DNA of 64,000 nucleotides, from contig NZ_VCEJ01000004.1 of NCBI RefSeq assembly GCF_005860805.1, positions 124,001 to 188,000 on the forward strand, given 5' to 3'. Below the pieces are notes generated by a model. The model did no database searches and was not told the DNA's origin. It saw nothing but the letters and a program-made list of their open reading frames with translations. Every line of letters starts with the position of its first letter. Position 1 is the stretch's first letter. A program made the translations under genes and the position numbers. Positions 8,766-17,275 of this stretch are shown here, piece by piece. The stretch comes from Dyadobacter luticola. Lineage in GTDB: Bacteria > Bacteroidota > Bacteroidia > Cytophagales > Spirosomataceae.

Positions 8766-9350
8766 CTATCCCAATAACCCTTCCAGCTGTGCATATTGCA
8801 CCAGCATAATCGTCTTTGCATCCTTGATTTCTCCGTTTCTTACCATTGTCACAGCATCGGCAAATGGAATCTCCATGACTTCAATGTTCTCCTGCTCGGT
8901 TTCGCAGCCGCCCCCGTCACTTACTTTCATATCTTCAGAATATTCTGCGACGAAAAAGTAAAGTATCTCCGTCACCGAGCCAGGCGACATATAGGATTCG
9001 AAAATTTTGCGGACTGATTTGATTTTGTAGCCGGTTTCTTCTTCGGTTTCTCTCTTAATGCAGTCTTCGGCGTTATCGCGGTCGAGCAATCCCGCGCAGG
9101 CTTCGATGAGCATGCCGGTGTCATTGCCATTTGTGTAAGTCGGCAGGCGAAATTGCCGGGTCAGGACAACAGTCTGTTTTTCAATGTTGTATAATAAAAT
9201 CGTTGCACCATTTCCGCGATCGTAGGCTTCGCGGCTCTGGCGTTCCCAGCTGCCATCGGGGCGCTGATAATCGTAGGTATATTTTCGGAGGGTGTACCAG
9301 TTGTCGGATAAAACTTCCTCACCGACCACTTTAATGCTTTCATTTTTCAT
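8766..9350 (-). CDS. nudK: NUDIX hydrolase, GDP-mannose pyrophosphatase (NudK)-like
   Basis: A 194-residue Nudix enzyme. It resembles E. coli NudK over its length, with the shared stretches [34 protein letters not shown] and [11 protein letters not shown]. The Nudix box core RETEEETG is intact and supplies the Mg-binding glutamates. NudK hydrolyses GDP-mannose (and ADP-ribose, less well) to sugar phosphate and nucleotide, controlling sugar-nucleotide pools. A GDP-mannose dehydratase gene lies elsewhere in the window (24190-25302). A good promoter lies 36-64 bp upstream on the same strand. Confidence 0.87.
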   Translation of the reverse strand: MKNESIKVVGEEVLSDNWYTLRKYTYDYQRPDGSWERQSREAYDRGNGATILLYNIEKQTVVLTRQFRLPTYTNGNDTGMLIEACAGLLDRDNAEDCIKRETEEETGYKIKSVRKIFESYMSPGSVTEILYFFVAEYSEDMKVSDGGGCETEQENIEVMEIPFADAVTMVRNGEIKDAKTIMLVQYAQLEGLLG

Positions 9351-9385
9351 TTGACTAGTTTTGATTGTATATGATTAATATTGAT

Positions 9386-9414
9386 CAAAAGTAATCATTT
9401 TTTCAATTTCCCAA
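9386..9414 (-). promoter_or_regulatory. Bacteroidota-type promoter for the nudK-like gene
   Basis: On the minus strand TTG (9414-9412), 18 bp, then TACTTTTG (9393-9386), which matches TTG-N17-23-TAnnTTTG. The predicted transcript start is some 30 bp before the start codon at 9350. Confidence 0.7.
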
Positions 9415-9451
9415 TCATTCTCTATTTATTGAGCGGTCATAAACTGATTCT

Positions 9452-9958
9452 ATGAAACCAGCTACTTACTGGGTCGAGAAATACGGCCTGCTACCTCATC
9501 CCGAGGGCGGATACTATGCTGAAACTTACCGTGCTACGGAAAAAATCGCTCAGGAAGCGCTGCCGGCAAGATTTGGTGGAGAAAGAGCATTTTCTACCGG
9601 CATTTATTTTCTGCTGGAAACCGGTAATTTCTCTGCATTTCACCGGATCCAGTCCGATGAAATGTGGCATTTTTATGCCGGAGAAACTTTGGAAATTTTT
9701 GTGATTGATCCGGCAAGTGGTGATTTGCAGATCATTAAGCTGGGCGCAAATCCGGAAAATGACGAAACATTCCAGGCCGTGGTTCCGGCCGGAGCGTGGT
9801 TTGGATCAAGGCCAGCGGCAGGCAGCAGTTATTCATTGGTAGGCTGCACCGTCGCGCCGGGATTTGATTTTGCCGATTTTGAAATGGCCCAGAAAGGCAG
9901 TTTGACAACATTATATCCGCAGCACGCCACATTGATCGCGGAGCTTACCTACTGCTGA
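9452..9958 (+). CDS. DUF985 cupin domain protein
   Basis: A 168-residue protein covering one cupin of the DUF985 type. The family signature is present: YGLLPHPEGGYYAETYR near the start, STGIYFLLETGNFSAFHRIQSDEMWHFYAG in the middle, then GAWFGSRPAAGSSYSLVGCTVAPGFDFADFE. The histidines and glutamate of the HRIQSDEMWHF stretch line the expected pocket. The family has been structurally studied but has no agreed biochemical role. The gene is divergent from the nudK-like gene and convergent with gamma-glutamyltransferase. Confidence 0.87.
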   Translation: MKPATYWVEKYGLLPHPEGGYYAETYRATEKIAQEALPARFGGERAFSTGIYFLLETGNFSAFHRIQSDEMWHFYAGETLEIFVIDPASGDLQIIKLGANPENDETFQAVVPAGAWFGSRPAAGSSYSLVGCTVAPGFDFADFEMAQKGSLTTLYPQHATLIAELTYC

Positions 9959-9973
9959 AAGCATGCAAATCTG

Positions 9974-11740
9974 CTAGTAACCCATGCTGGTATCATCGCC
10001 CCGCGGATCGGAGCCGCCTTCGAGTGAGCCGTCGGGAAGTACCAGGATACAATCCATGCGGCCGATGGTATTGCGTTGTTGTTCAAGGATATAGCCTTTT
10101 TCCTGCAACTTCTGAATGGTCCCTGCCGAGAAAGCGTTGGCTTCAAAGGTTGTTTTATCGGGCAGCCACTGGTGGTGAAATTTCAGCGCATTTACCGATT
10201 GCTGCATGGTCATACCGTGTTCCAGCACATTCAAAATCGTCTGATATACCGACGTGATAATTGTAGAGCCACCGGGTGTACCCACCACCATCAATAATTT
10301 TCCGTCTTTCTCAATGATCGTCGGCGTCATCGATGACAGCATTCTTTTCCCCGGCGCGATCGCGTTGGCTTTGTTGCCGATCAGGCCGTACATATTCGGC
10401 GCGCCTGCTTTAATGCTGAAATCGTCCATTTCATTGTTCATAAAAAACCCGCCGCCTTTGATCACCACCCGGCTGCCATAGCCACCATTCAAGGTTGTCG
10501 TGAGCGAAACCGCATTGCCATCCTTATCCACTACCGAAAAATGCGTGGTTTCCAGACTTTCATAGCCCGGAAAAACGCCGCCCTTTACATTCTTACTATC
10601 GGTCGCTTTATTCCAGTCGAAATCGGCCCAGCGGCTTCTCAAATAATCTTTACTGACCAAAGTCTCTGTCGGTATTTTAACAAAATCTGGGTCGCCGAGA
10701 AATTTTGCGCGGTCGGCATAGACGCGCCGCTCGGCTTCAATCATGACCTGGATCGTAGAGTCGCTATGCCAGCCCCACTCCCGGAGCGGGTGCGGCTCCG
10801 TGAGTCGCATGAGCTGGATCAATGCAATGCCACCACTTGAAGGCGGGGCCATTGTGATCACTTTGTGGCCCTTATAATTTTCATTGATGGTTTCACGCCA
10901 CTGCGCGTGGTAATCTGCGAGGTCCTTTTTGCTGATGATTCCTTCTTTATTTTTATTAATGTCCTTCACAAGGCGTCGCGCCGTTTTTCCCGCATAAAAA
11001 CCGTCCCGACCCTTTTTTTGAATGCGTTCCAAAACTTTACCGAGATCTTTCTGCACGTGCACATCGCCGGTAACCCAATCTTTTCCATCCGGTTTTAAAA
11101 AATATTTGGTGCCGGGATTAAGCGTCGTCACATCTGTTTTAACAGCATTCAATCCGCGGGCTTCTCTTTCCGTCAATGTTACTCCTTTGTTAGCCAGGTC
11201 AATAGCGGGTTGCAGCAACTGCTTCCACGGCAATTTTCCATATTTTTTGTGCGCCTCCACCATACCATCCACCGAGCCAGGAACGCCCGACGCCAAACGT
11301 CCGAGCGTGCTGGCATTGTCGATAATGTTGCCGTCTTTATCAAGATACATATCGGCGAAACCTTTGGCGGGCGCTTTTTCACGAAAATCAATGCTGGCGG
11401 TCTTGCCCGATTTGTCCCGGTACACCAAAAATCCGCCGCCACCCAGGTTACCTGCTGAGGGATGCACTACCGCCAAAGCAAACTGGATCGCTACCGCAGC
11501 ATCCACCGCATTCCCGCCAGCTTTAAGAATTTCGACACCCACTTTCGAAGCTTCCGGGTGCGCGGTCGCCACCATGCCGTTTTTTGCCAGAACACCCTGC
11601 CGGTCGCTGAAAAATGGTTTTTGATTCGGATCGTCGGATTCAAACTGGTAAAAACCGGTCGATTCTTTTACGGGGTTTTGAGCGGATAAAAAGCCTGGAA
11701 ATGCTGCGGCAAAAAGGATTAATGCGTAGCGGAAGGTCAT
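9974..11740 (-). CDS. ggt: Gamma-glutamyltransferase
   Basis: A 588-residue secreted Ntn-hydrolase with a signal peptide (MTFRYALILFAAAFPGFLSAQ). It is made as one chain and cuts itself before Thr398, at the start of TTHFSVVDKDGNAVSLTTTLN, the conserved nucleophile motif. The large-subunit motif GGNAVDAAVAIQFAL is near residue 95 and the small-subunit glycines GTPGGSTI near residue 490. It removes or transfers the gamma-glutamyl group of glutathione and related peptides in the periplasm. Length matches the family (about 580). The gene is monocistronic. Confidence 0.96.
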   Translation of the reverse strand: MTFRYALILFAAAFPGFLSAQNPVKESTGFYQFESDDPNQKPFFSDRQGVLAKNGMVATAHPEASKVGVEILKAGGNAVDAAVAIQFALAVVHPSAGNLGGGGFLVYRDKSGKTASIDFREKAPAKGFADMYLDKDGNIIDNASTLGRLASGVPGSVDGMVEAHKKYGKLPWKQLLQPAIDLANKGVTLTEREARGLNAVKTDVTTLNPGTKYFLKPDGKDWVTGDVHVQKDLGKVLERIQKKGRDGFYAGKTARRLVKDINKNKEGIISKKDLADYHAQWRETINENYKGHKVITMAPPSSGGIALIQLMRLTEPHPLREWGWHSDSTIQVMIEAERRVYADRAKFLGDPDFVKIPTETLVSKDYLRSRWADFDWNKATDSKNVKGGVFPGYESLETTHFSVVDKDGNAVSLTTTLNGGYGSRVVIKGGGFFMNNEMDDFSIKAGAPNMYGLIGNKANAIAPGKRMLSSMTPTIIEKDGKLLMVVGTPGGSTIITSVYQTILNVLEHGMTMQQSVNALKFHHQWLPDKTTFEANAFSAGTIQKLQEKGYILEQQRNTIGRMDCILVLPDGSLEGGSDPRGDDTSMGY

Positions 11741-11865
11741 ACGGATGTGTTAAGTTAATGTTGTAATTTATCAAATCGGGGCGTTTTTCTTGCCTTTTGT
11801 ACTAATTAATTTCGCATCAAAAAACTTTCCAGCTAACTTTTAGATTCATTGTCCCCAGGCTGCTT

Positions 11866-13107
11866 ATGAAGTTTTTACGACAGGTTTTAGAGAGTTTCCG
11901 CTTTGCATGGCAGGCTTTGAAATCCAACATTACCCGTACCATCCTTTCCCTGCTCGGCGTAACCGTCGGCATTTTCGCCATCGTGGCCGTGTTCACGATT
12001 GTCGATTCTCTGGAGCGCAGCATCAAGGATAGCATGAGCTTCATCGGCGATAAGGTAATTTATGTACAAAAATGGCCGTGGGGCTTCGGGGGCGAATATC
12101 AGTGGTGGAAATATTTCCAGTGGCCCGAGCCGAATTACGCCGAATACAAATTTTTATACGACAATCTTGAAAAAGCCAGCGCCATAGCTGCCATGGATTT
12201 CCGCGGAAGTACCACGCTTAAAAACGGCTCAAACAGCATTAATGCCCAAATCCAGGGCGTTTCTTACGAGTATAATATGATTTCCGACATTCCGATCCAG
12301 ACCGGCCGGTACTTTATTCCACTCGAATCCAACAATGCCAGAAATGTGGCCATCGTCGGGGCCGACATTGCAGAGAAGCTTTTTCCGGGCCTCGATCCGG
12401 TGGGGAAAACGTTTAAACTTTCCGGTAACAAGTTCACAATCATTGGTGTGCAAGTCAAGAAAGGGGAGAGCCTGATCGATTTTGGTGGTAGTCCGGACAA
12501 AAACTGCATCATTCCTTTCAGCTCATTTACCAAACTTTTCCAGGCGGGCAGGAGGAGGGTTACCATTGTGGTAAAAGGCTTCCCGGAAGACGAGGGCATG
12601 AAAGAAGTGGAGGCCGAAATCACCGGGCTGATGCGTACCAAAAGAGGCATTAAACCGCGGGAAGGCAGTAACTTCTCGCTCAACCGACCCGAAGCCGCCG
12701 CCGAAGCCATCGCCGGACTCTTTGCCGTGCTGACCATCGCTGGCTGGGTGATCGGCAGTTTTTCAATTTTGGTGGGCGGGTTTGGGATCGCCAATATTAT
12801 GTTTGTTTCGGTGAAAGAACGAACCAATCTCATTGGAATCCAGAAATCGCTGGGCGCCAAAAATTACTCGATACTCTTCCAATTTTTGTTCGAGGCCGTC
12901 ATGCTAAGTCTTGTTGGCGGGTTGGTAGGCATATTTTTAGTATACCTTTTATCATTCATATCCCTGGGTTCGCTCGAAATTTTGCTGACTCCCGGAAATA
13001 TACTTTTAGGCCTGGGCGTATCCAGCGTCATCGGCGTGCTTTCGGGGATCATACCCGCGATGCTGGCCGCGAGAATGGATCCGGTAATTGCAATACGGGC
13101 AAAATAA
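11866..13107 (+). CDS. ABC transporter permease, MacB/FtsX type
   Basis: A 413-residue permease of the MacB family. The cytoplasmic N-terminus leads into TM1 (about residues 22-45, LSLLGVTVGIFAIVAVFTI). A large periplasmic MacB-type domain follows (about 46-280), then three TM helices near 285-310, 335-360 and 375-400 with the FtsX-like segment VKERTNLIGIQKSLGAK. Such permeases are mechanotransmission proteins that drive efflux or lipoprotein handling with a separate ATPase. No ATPase gene is adjacent, so the partner must be elsewhere. Confidence 0.9.
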   Translation: MKFLRQVLESFRFAWQALKSNITRTILSLLGVTVGIFAIVAVFTIVDSLERSIKDSMSFIGDKVIYVQKWPWGFGGEYQWWKYFQWPEPNYAEYKFLYDNLEKASAIAAMDFRGSTTLKNGSNSINAQIQGVSYEYNMISDIPIQTGRYFIPLESNNARNVAIVGADIAEKLFPGLDPVGKTFKLSGNKFTIIGVQVKKGESLIDFGGSPDKNCIIPFSSFTKLFQAGRRRVTIVVKGFPEDEGMKEVEAEITGLMRTKRGIKPREGSNFSLNRPEAAAEAIAGLFAVLTIAGWVIGSFSILVGGFGIANIMFVSVKERTNLIGIQKSLGAKNYSILFQFLFEAVMLSLVGGLVGIFLVYLLSFISLGSLEILLTPGNILLGLGVSSVIGVLSGIIPAMLAARMDPVIAIRAK

Positions 13108-13164
13108 TAGGATTAATGAAACGGTTTTCCGAGTTTAGCTTATCACATAACCTTCGAACTTATT

Positions 13165-13614
13165 ATGCGTAAATGGGTCATTTTCGCCATTTTTCTGGCA
13201 ATCATTTTCGGGATCTTATACTATCTGACCTTCGGGTATTACAGTGAAGGAAAACGCGGCGGCTTTGTTACAAGGCTGAGCAACAAAGGATATCTGTTTA
13301 AAACTTATGAAGGCGAATTGCGGATGGGCGGACTTTACGAGGGGGATGGTACCATGAATTCTTCGCAGTGGGTATTTTCGGTGAGCAGTAAAAATAAGGA
13401 TGGGATTGCGAAGCTGGAAGAAGCGATCAAAAACGGGCACCGCGTGTCGCTCACGTACGAAGAGAAATTTTTTACATTGCCCTGGAACGGGGATACCAAA
13501 TATTTTGTGACCAATGTGGAGGTGCTGGAAGGTATCCGCAGCAATGCGCCGGTGAATGTGCCGCCTCCGCCACCTGTCGAGCCTACTACCATCGATACAA
13601 CCAAAGTTCTTTAA
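13165..13614 (+). CDS. Hypothetical membrane-anchored protein
   Basis: A 149-residue protein with one N-terminal membrane helix (VIFAIFLAIIFGILYYLTFGYY). A compact soluble domain of about 100 residues with several beta-rich stretches follows (GYLFKTYEGELRMGGL, VSLTYEEKFF). It ends in a proline-rich tail with five P in a row. I do not recognise a characterised family. It is 57 bp downstream of the ABC permease gene and ends in a terminator, so co-transcription with the permease is possible. Confidence 0.7.
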   Translation: MRKWVIFAIFLAIIFGILYYLTFGYYSEGKRGGFVTRLSNKGYLFKTYEGELRMGGLYEGDGTMNSSQWVFSVSSKNKDGIAKLEEAIKNGHRVSLTYEEKFFTLPWNGDTKYFVTNVEVLEGIRSNAPVNVPPPPPVEPTTIDTTKVL

Positions 13615-13617
13615 ATG

Positions 13618-13645
13618 AAAGCCGGACTAGCCTCCGGCTTTTTTT
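13618..13645 (+). terminator. Rho-independent terminator
   Basis: Stem AGCCGGA (13620-13626) with TCCGGCT (13633-13639), flanked by A on the left and seven T on the right. It overlaps the last codons of the convergent SUI1-family gene. Confidence 0.75.
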
Positions 13646-13959
13646 GCTTTATAATTTTTCGAAACCAGCCACGCAATCACCTTGTCGCGGTGGTCGCCCT
13701 GGATCTGGATTTCCCGGTCTTTCACCGTGCCTCCGCTTCCGCACAGCGCTTTCAGCTGTTTGCCCAATGCTTCGAGATCCGTGGTTTTGCCAGTATAGCC
13801 TTTGATGACGGTAATCACCTTCCCGCCGCCTTTCCGGTCGAGCCACACCCGCAAATCCTGCTGTGCTGGCGTTAATGTCTCTTCCTCATCATCAGAATCA
13901 TTGAATTCAAATTCGGGATTGGTAGAATAAATGATGCCCGAGCGGTTCTTTTTTGACAT
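13627..13959 (-). CDS. SUI1/eIF1-family translation factor (YciH-like)
   Basis: A 110-residue protein whose C-terminal 80 residues form a SUI1 domain: VWLDRKGGGKVITVIKGYTG, then LEALGKQLKALCGSGGTVKDREIQIQGDHRDKVIAWL. The GSGGTVK segment is the family hallmark. The acidic N-terminal tail (residues 17-29) is short and variable. Bacterial relatives such as YciH resemble eukaryotic eIF1 and influence start-site fidelity. It follows the lipid kinase gene by 25 bp on the same strand and is probably its operon partner. Confidence 0.9.
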   Translation of the reverse strand: MSKKNRSGIIYSTNPEFEFNDSDDEEETLTPAQQDLRVWLDRKGGGKVITVIKGYTGKTTDLEALGKQLKALCGSGGTVKDREIQIQGDHRDKVIAWLVSKNYKAKKAGG

Positions 13960-13984
13960 AACATTAAAATTTGAATGCAGATTT

Positions 13985-14869
13985 TCAGATAATGACTTTG
14001 AGGCTGTGCGGCCTGATCTTTACCGTGATTTTGTTGGTATCCAGCTGCAAAGGTTCGCCATCATAATGGATCATCGGCGGTGTTTCGGTTTCTACAAATG
14101 CTTCTTTCACAGTTTGATAACTGATAAATTGCGATGCTTTCATCTGACGGGTAAAAAGCTGGTATGCCAGCGAAGTCCCGTACCATTTTGGAAAAGGGCT
14201 GATGGTGACTACATCCAGAAAACCATCCTGCAAACTAGCCGCAGGCGCAATCCAGGCATTGTTCCCAAACTGCCCGGCATTGGCAAACGAAAGTGAAAAT
14301 GCATTGATATCCGATCCGTTGAGTCGGAAACTTTGCGGCTTATAACTCCAATACGATTTGAAAGAAACATTCACATAAGTAGCCAGTCCGCGCTCACTTT
14401 GCTGGCTGAACAAATGCCCGACGTACGCATCGAACCCCATCCCGGCGGTGCAGAAAAACGGTATATCATTCAATTGCGCGCTGTCGATGGTGGTGACTGT
14501 ACCCTCAAATAACCTTTTCAATGCAGCTGGTAATGTAAGCGGAAGGCCCAGATGCCGCGCCAGGCCATTTCCAGAGCCCATCGGCAAAATCCCGATGGGC
14601 GTATCCAGCCCGACGAGCGGCTGCGCGATTTCGTTCACAGTCCCGTCGCCGCCTACCGCCACAATTGCCTTCCACTCTTCAATTTTCAGGTTTTCGGCTA
14701 CCAATGTTGTAGCGTGCGCCCTTTCTTCAGTGAAAATGATTTTGGCCTGATGTCCCGATTGTCTCGCAACCGTTTCTATCGTACTCTTCACAAATCCCGG
14801 CTTTTTCCCGATTGACGTTCCTGAATTGGGATTTAGTATAAATAAGTAGTTGCTCACTGGATCAGGCAA
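13985..14869 (-). CDS. Diacylglycerol kinase-family lipid kinase (YegS-like)
   Basis: A 294-residue member of the DAGK catalytic domain family. Motifs are FILNPNSGTS at the N-terminus, the nucleotide-binding VAVGGDGTVNEIAQ near residue 70-85, and PMGSGNGLARHLGLP near residue 100. The C-terminal domain is beta-rich. It probably phosphorylates a membrane lipid at the cytoplasmic face. The start is uncertain: the reading frame has no ATG near the expected N-terminus. The shown start is TTG at 14869, and a GTG at 14857 is also possible. Both lie at the end of a small upstream membrane-peptide ORF, which suggests translational coupling. Confidence 0.88.
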   Translation of the reverse strand: MPDPVSNYLFILNPNSGTSIGKKPGFVKSTIETVARQSGHQAKIIFTEERAHATTLVAENLKIEEWKAIVAVGGDGTVNEIAQPLVGLDTPIGILPMGSGNGLARHLGLPLTLPAALKRLFEGTVTTIDSAQLNDIPFFCTAGMGFDAYVGHLFSQQSERGLATYVNVSFKSYWSYKPQSFRLNGSDINAFSLSFANAGQFGNNAWIAPAASLQDGFLDVVTISPFPKWYGTSLAYQLFTRQMKASQFISYQTVKEAFVETETPPMIHYDGEPLQLDTNKITVKIRPHSLKVII

Positions 14870-15038
14870 AAAAGAGGAAGAGGATAAACAGAAATACGAG
14901 AATGAACAAATAGTACAGGCCGTCTATGAACGGATATTTTTGCCTGTCCATCTTCTTGAAAAGATTATCAAATCTGCCCATGCTGCGTTTAAATGGTATT
15001 TCTGTGATGGTAAATCCTTGTTCAGCAGATTCTTTCAC
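14862..15038 (-). CDS. Short single-helix membrane peptide upstream of the lipid kinase
   Basis: I translated a small minus-strand frame that ends in TGA at 14864-14862, overlapping the kinase start by 8 bp. From the ATG at 14981 it encodes 39 residues: a basic, amphipathic start (MGRFDNLFKKMDRQKYPFID), then a strong hydrophobic helix of about 18 residues ending in FFA. From a GTG at 15038 it would encode 58 residues. The overlap with the kinase gene and the clean membrane-protein pattern make it a credible gene. No family is recognised. The GTG or ATG choice is open. Confidence 0.5.
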   Translation of the reverse strand: MKESAEQGFTITEIPFKRSMGRFDNLFKKMDRQKYPFIDGLYYLFILVFLFILFLFFA

Positions 15039-15046
15039 TATATTTA
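15018..15046 (+). promoter_or_regulatory. Candidate promoter for the NTF2-like protein gene
   Basis: TTG (15018-15020), 18 bp, then TATATTTA (15039-15046), one mismatch from TAnnTTTG at the last base. The start codon is at 15085. Confidence 0.4.
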
Positions 15047-15084
15047 GCTATCGGCCAAAACTTTTACAAAAATCCACAAAAAAT

Positions 15085-15519
15085 ATGAAAAACTGGCTTT
15101 TTGCCGCATTACTACTGTCGGTGGCTACCCTGGCCAGCGCACAATCCGCCAGAGACAAGGAGCAGATCATGGCGCGGCTAAACACGCAGGTGGCAGACTG
15201 GAACAAAGGCAACATTCCGGCATTTATGAAGGCTTACTGGGAGTCGGATTCTTTGATGTTTGTTGGAAAAACCGGCATTACCTATGGTTACAAGGCCACT
15301 TATCAGGGTTATCTGAAACGTTATCCCGATCTGGCGGCGATGGGGAAACTGAAATTCACCTATCTCAACTTTTCATTCCCCGGTCCGGGGGTCGCATTCG
15401 TAGTAGGAAAATTTCATTTGACGCGACCGAAAAAAGGTGATCTGGAAGGACATTACACTTTGTTGTGGAAAAAAATAAAAGGAAAATGGCTGATCGTTTG
15501 CGACCACACCAGCGGATAA
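15085..15519 (+). CDS. Secreted NTF2-like (SnoaL/DUF4440-type) protein
   Basis: A 144-residue protein with a signal peptide (MKNWLFAALLLSVATLASAQ) and a single alpha+beta cone fold typical of NTF2-like proteins. Helical start DKEQIMARLNTQVADWNKGNIPAFMKAYWESDSLMFVG is followed by strands ending in GKWLIVCDHTS. Such domains serve as small-molecule binding pockets or enzymes, and nothing points to a specific ligand. The start at 15085 begins the signal peptide; upstream in-frame starts would read through the promoter. Confidence 0.78.
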   Translation: MKNWLFAALLLSVATLASAQSARDKEQIMARLNTQVADWNKGNIPAFMKAYWESDSLMFVGKTGITYGYKATYQGYLKRYPDLAAMGKLKFTYLNFSFPGPGVAFVVGKFHLTRPKKGDLEGHYTLLWKKIKGKWLIVCDHTSG

Positions 15520-15521
15520 AT

Positions 15522-15556
15522 GACAAGAGCCGGGTTCATCGCCCGGCTCTTGTCTT
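15522..15556. terminator. Bidirectional hairpin between convergent genes
   Basis: A perfect 13-bp stem (15522-15534 with 15542-15554) has a 7-nt loop. It lies between the NTF2-like gene (+) and the lipocalin-like lipoprotein gene (-). The T-tract is weak, so it is a probable rather than certain terminator. Confidence 0.6.
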
Positions 15557-15574
15557 ATAATATGTCAATTTGAA

Positions 15575-16057
15575 TTAAATTCTTTTAAATACCAGCAGCG
15601 CATTGACCGGCGGCTTGGTGGCGTCGGTGTTTGTATTAACTATGATTGTCAGGTTCGTAGCAGTTTGCGTGAATTTGAATTGCTGGGCGGATGAGCTATT
15701 CGACAATGTTAGCTTATCACCGTCAACCTTCCACTTTGAGTCGTTGCCAACGGGGACATAAGGACCAATGGCAGAAACCGCTTCTGGACAGTCGGCGGTT
15801 GCAATTGTGTTATCAGCCTTAAAAGTCAATTTCAAGTTCATAAGGCAGGGAGCAAATGTCGTAACAAGGCTCAATGCAGGAATGGTGGTGCCAGCGGTTT
15901 CGGGCGTGATGGCAGTAACCTGCCAGGTACCGACGATCGGGTTTGTGTCTACTACCGGATCTGGTTCGTCTTTGTCATCTTTACAGGCCACGATCACGAT
16001 AGCCATGAACAAAAATGCGAGGAAGGTAGTCTTGCTTAGGGTTTGAGTAAATCTCAT
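15575..16057 (-). CDS. Lipocalin-like lipoprotein
   Basis: A 160-residue lipoprotein. Its signal peptide ends in VIVAC with the lipidation cysteine followed by KDDKDEP, which fits Bacteroidota surface or periplasmic lipoproteins. The mature part begins with GTWQVTAITPE and ends in LLVFKRI, the usual start and end of lipocalin-like barrels in this phylum (DUF5004/lipocalin_4 type). Two cysteines in the barrel could pair. The start at 16057 gives a normal lipoprotein signal; an in-frame start at 16081 adds eight residues. Ligand unknown. Confidence 0.75.
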   Translation of the reverse strand: MRFTQTLSKTTFLAFLFMAIVIVACKDDKDEPDPVVDTNPIVGTWQVTAITPETAGTTIPALSLVTTFAPCLMNLKLTFKADNTIATADCPEAVSAIGPYVPVGNDSKWKVDGDKLTLSNSSSAQQFKFTQTATNLTIIVNTNTDATKPPVNALLVFKRI

Positions 16058-16139
16058 AATAAGTTGTGGTAGTTTAATCATTTGTTTACGTTACACTTAA
16101 CGTCTAAACATAGTTTAAAAATGTTTTTACCTAAAAAAT

Positions 16140-17147
16140 TTACGATTTGTTCATAAAAATTTGGCTCTTGAAAAACTTGTCTATCAAATCGTTGGCTGCC
16201 TGAGGTGGCAGGAGTTTCTCTTCCCTTACCGCATTTTCCATTGCGGGCAACATCGCTTTCACCTCCGCATTTTCGTAGAACAGATCAGCCAATGTTTGCC
16301 GGATATAATCGTGCATCCAGTCGGCATTTTGTAACTGTCTGTTTTTCAGGAAAAAACCGTTCAATTTTGTGATTTTCTGGTACTCGCCGATCATTTCCCA
16401 GATCGTATCCATGCCTTTTCCGTATAAACCTGAGCAGGCGATCACCTTTGCCTGAAAACCCGACTCAGCAGCAGGAAAGAGGTGCAAAGCATTCTGATAT
16501 TCGGATACAGCCTGGTTTGCCGTTTTTTCATTTTCACCATCCGCCTTGTTGACCGCGATGGCGTCCACCATTTCCATAATGCCCTTTTTGATTCCCTGCA
16601 ATTCATCACCCGCGCCAGCCAGCATTAAAAGCAGGAAAAAATCCGTCATGCCTTTCACCAAGGTTTCGGATTGACCCACGCCGACGGTTTCCACCAGAAT
16701 CACTTCATAACCAGCGGCCTCGCAAAGCAACATGGCCTCCCGCGTACTCCGTGCCACGCCGCCCAGCGACAAGCCGGTAGCCGACGGCCTGATAAATGCG
16801 CGAACATTGTGCGAAAGTTTTTCCATGCGCGTCTTGTCGCCCAGGATCGCCCCGCCGGATTTTTTACTAGAAGGGTCGATTGCCAAAACAGCTACCCGCA
16901 TTCCCTGCAAAGTCAGGTATTCACCAAATGCTTCAATAAAAGTACTTTTTCCAACCCCGGGTATGCCGGTGATCCCGATGCGTACCGATTTGCCGGTTTT
17001 CGGAAGGATTCGGGTCAGAATTTCAGCGGCGAGTTTTTTGTCTTCGGGCAGGCGGCTCTCGGTGACGGTGATTGCGCGGCCCAGCATGATCCTGTCCCCG
17101 GCCAGAATGCCCTGCACATAAGAATCGGCTGAAAAACGCTTGCGCAT
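16140..17147 (-). CDS. meaB: Methylmalonyl-CoA mutase-associated GTPase MeaB
   Basis: A 335-residue G3E-family P-loop GTPase. The Walker A motif GIPGVGKST is at residues 61-69. AIDPSSKKSGGAILGDKTRM and VETVGVGQSE (switch/Walker B region) follow, then the NKADGEN specificity motif. MeaB guards methylmalonyl-CoA mutase and gates cobalamin delivery and release. No mutase or cobalamin adenosyltransferase gene is nearby, so the partner must be encoded elsewhere. The start at 17147 gives the family N-terminus; an upstream start at 17177 adds ten residues. Confidence 0.93.
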   Translation of the reverse strand: MRKRFSADSYVQGILAGDRIMLGRAITVTESRLPEDKKLAAEILTRILPKTGKSVRIGITGIPGVGKSTFIEAFGEYLTLQGMRVAVLAIDPSSKKSGGAILGDKTRMEKLSHNVRAFIRPSATGLSLGGVARSTREAMLLCEAAGYEVILVETVGVGQSETLVKGMTDFFLLLMLAGAGDELQGIKKGIMEMVDAIAVNKADGENEKTANQAVSEYQNALHLFPAAESGFQAKVIACSGLYGKGMDTIWEMIGEYQKITKLNGFFLKNRQLQNADWMHDYIRQTLADLFYENAEVKAMLPAMENAVREEKLLPPQAANDLIDKFFKSQIFMNKS

Positions 17148-17275
17148 GATTGTTTTGAGAAAATAGGAAAGGGGCAAATGAAGCCTGTTTCGGCCTCCAA
17201 AAGTTAAACTTTTTATTCTTAAAAAGGCGAAAAAGCGTATCTTGCTCGTTTAGAATCCTATATTTTCCATTTTTA

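Noticed and set aside
8572..8961. A plus-strand frame running through the inverted repeat into the nudK-like gene
   Set aside because: It begins within the YtxH gene in another frame and ends antisense to the Nudix gene; the repeat explains part of its open length.
11022..11624. A 200-codon plus-strand frame inside gamma-glutamyltransferase
   Set aside because: It is antisense to a full-length, conserved enzyme and has no signal or domain of its own.
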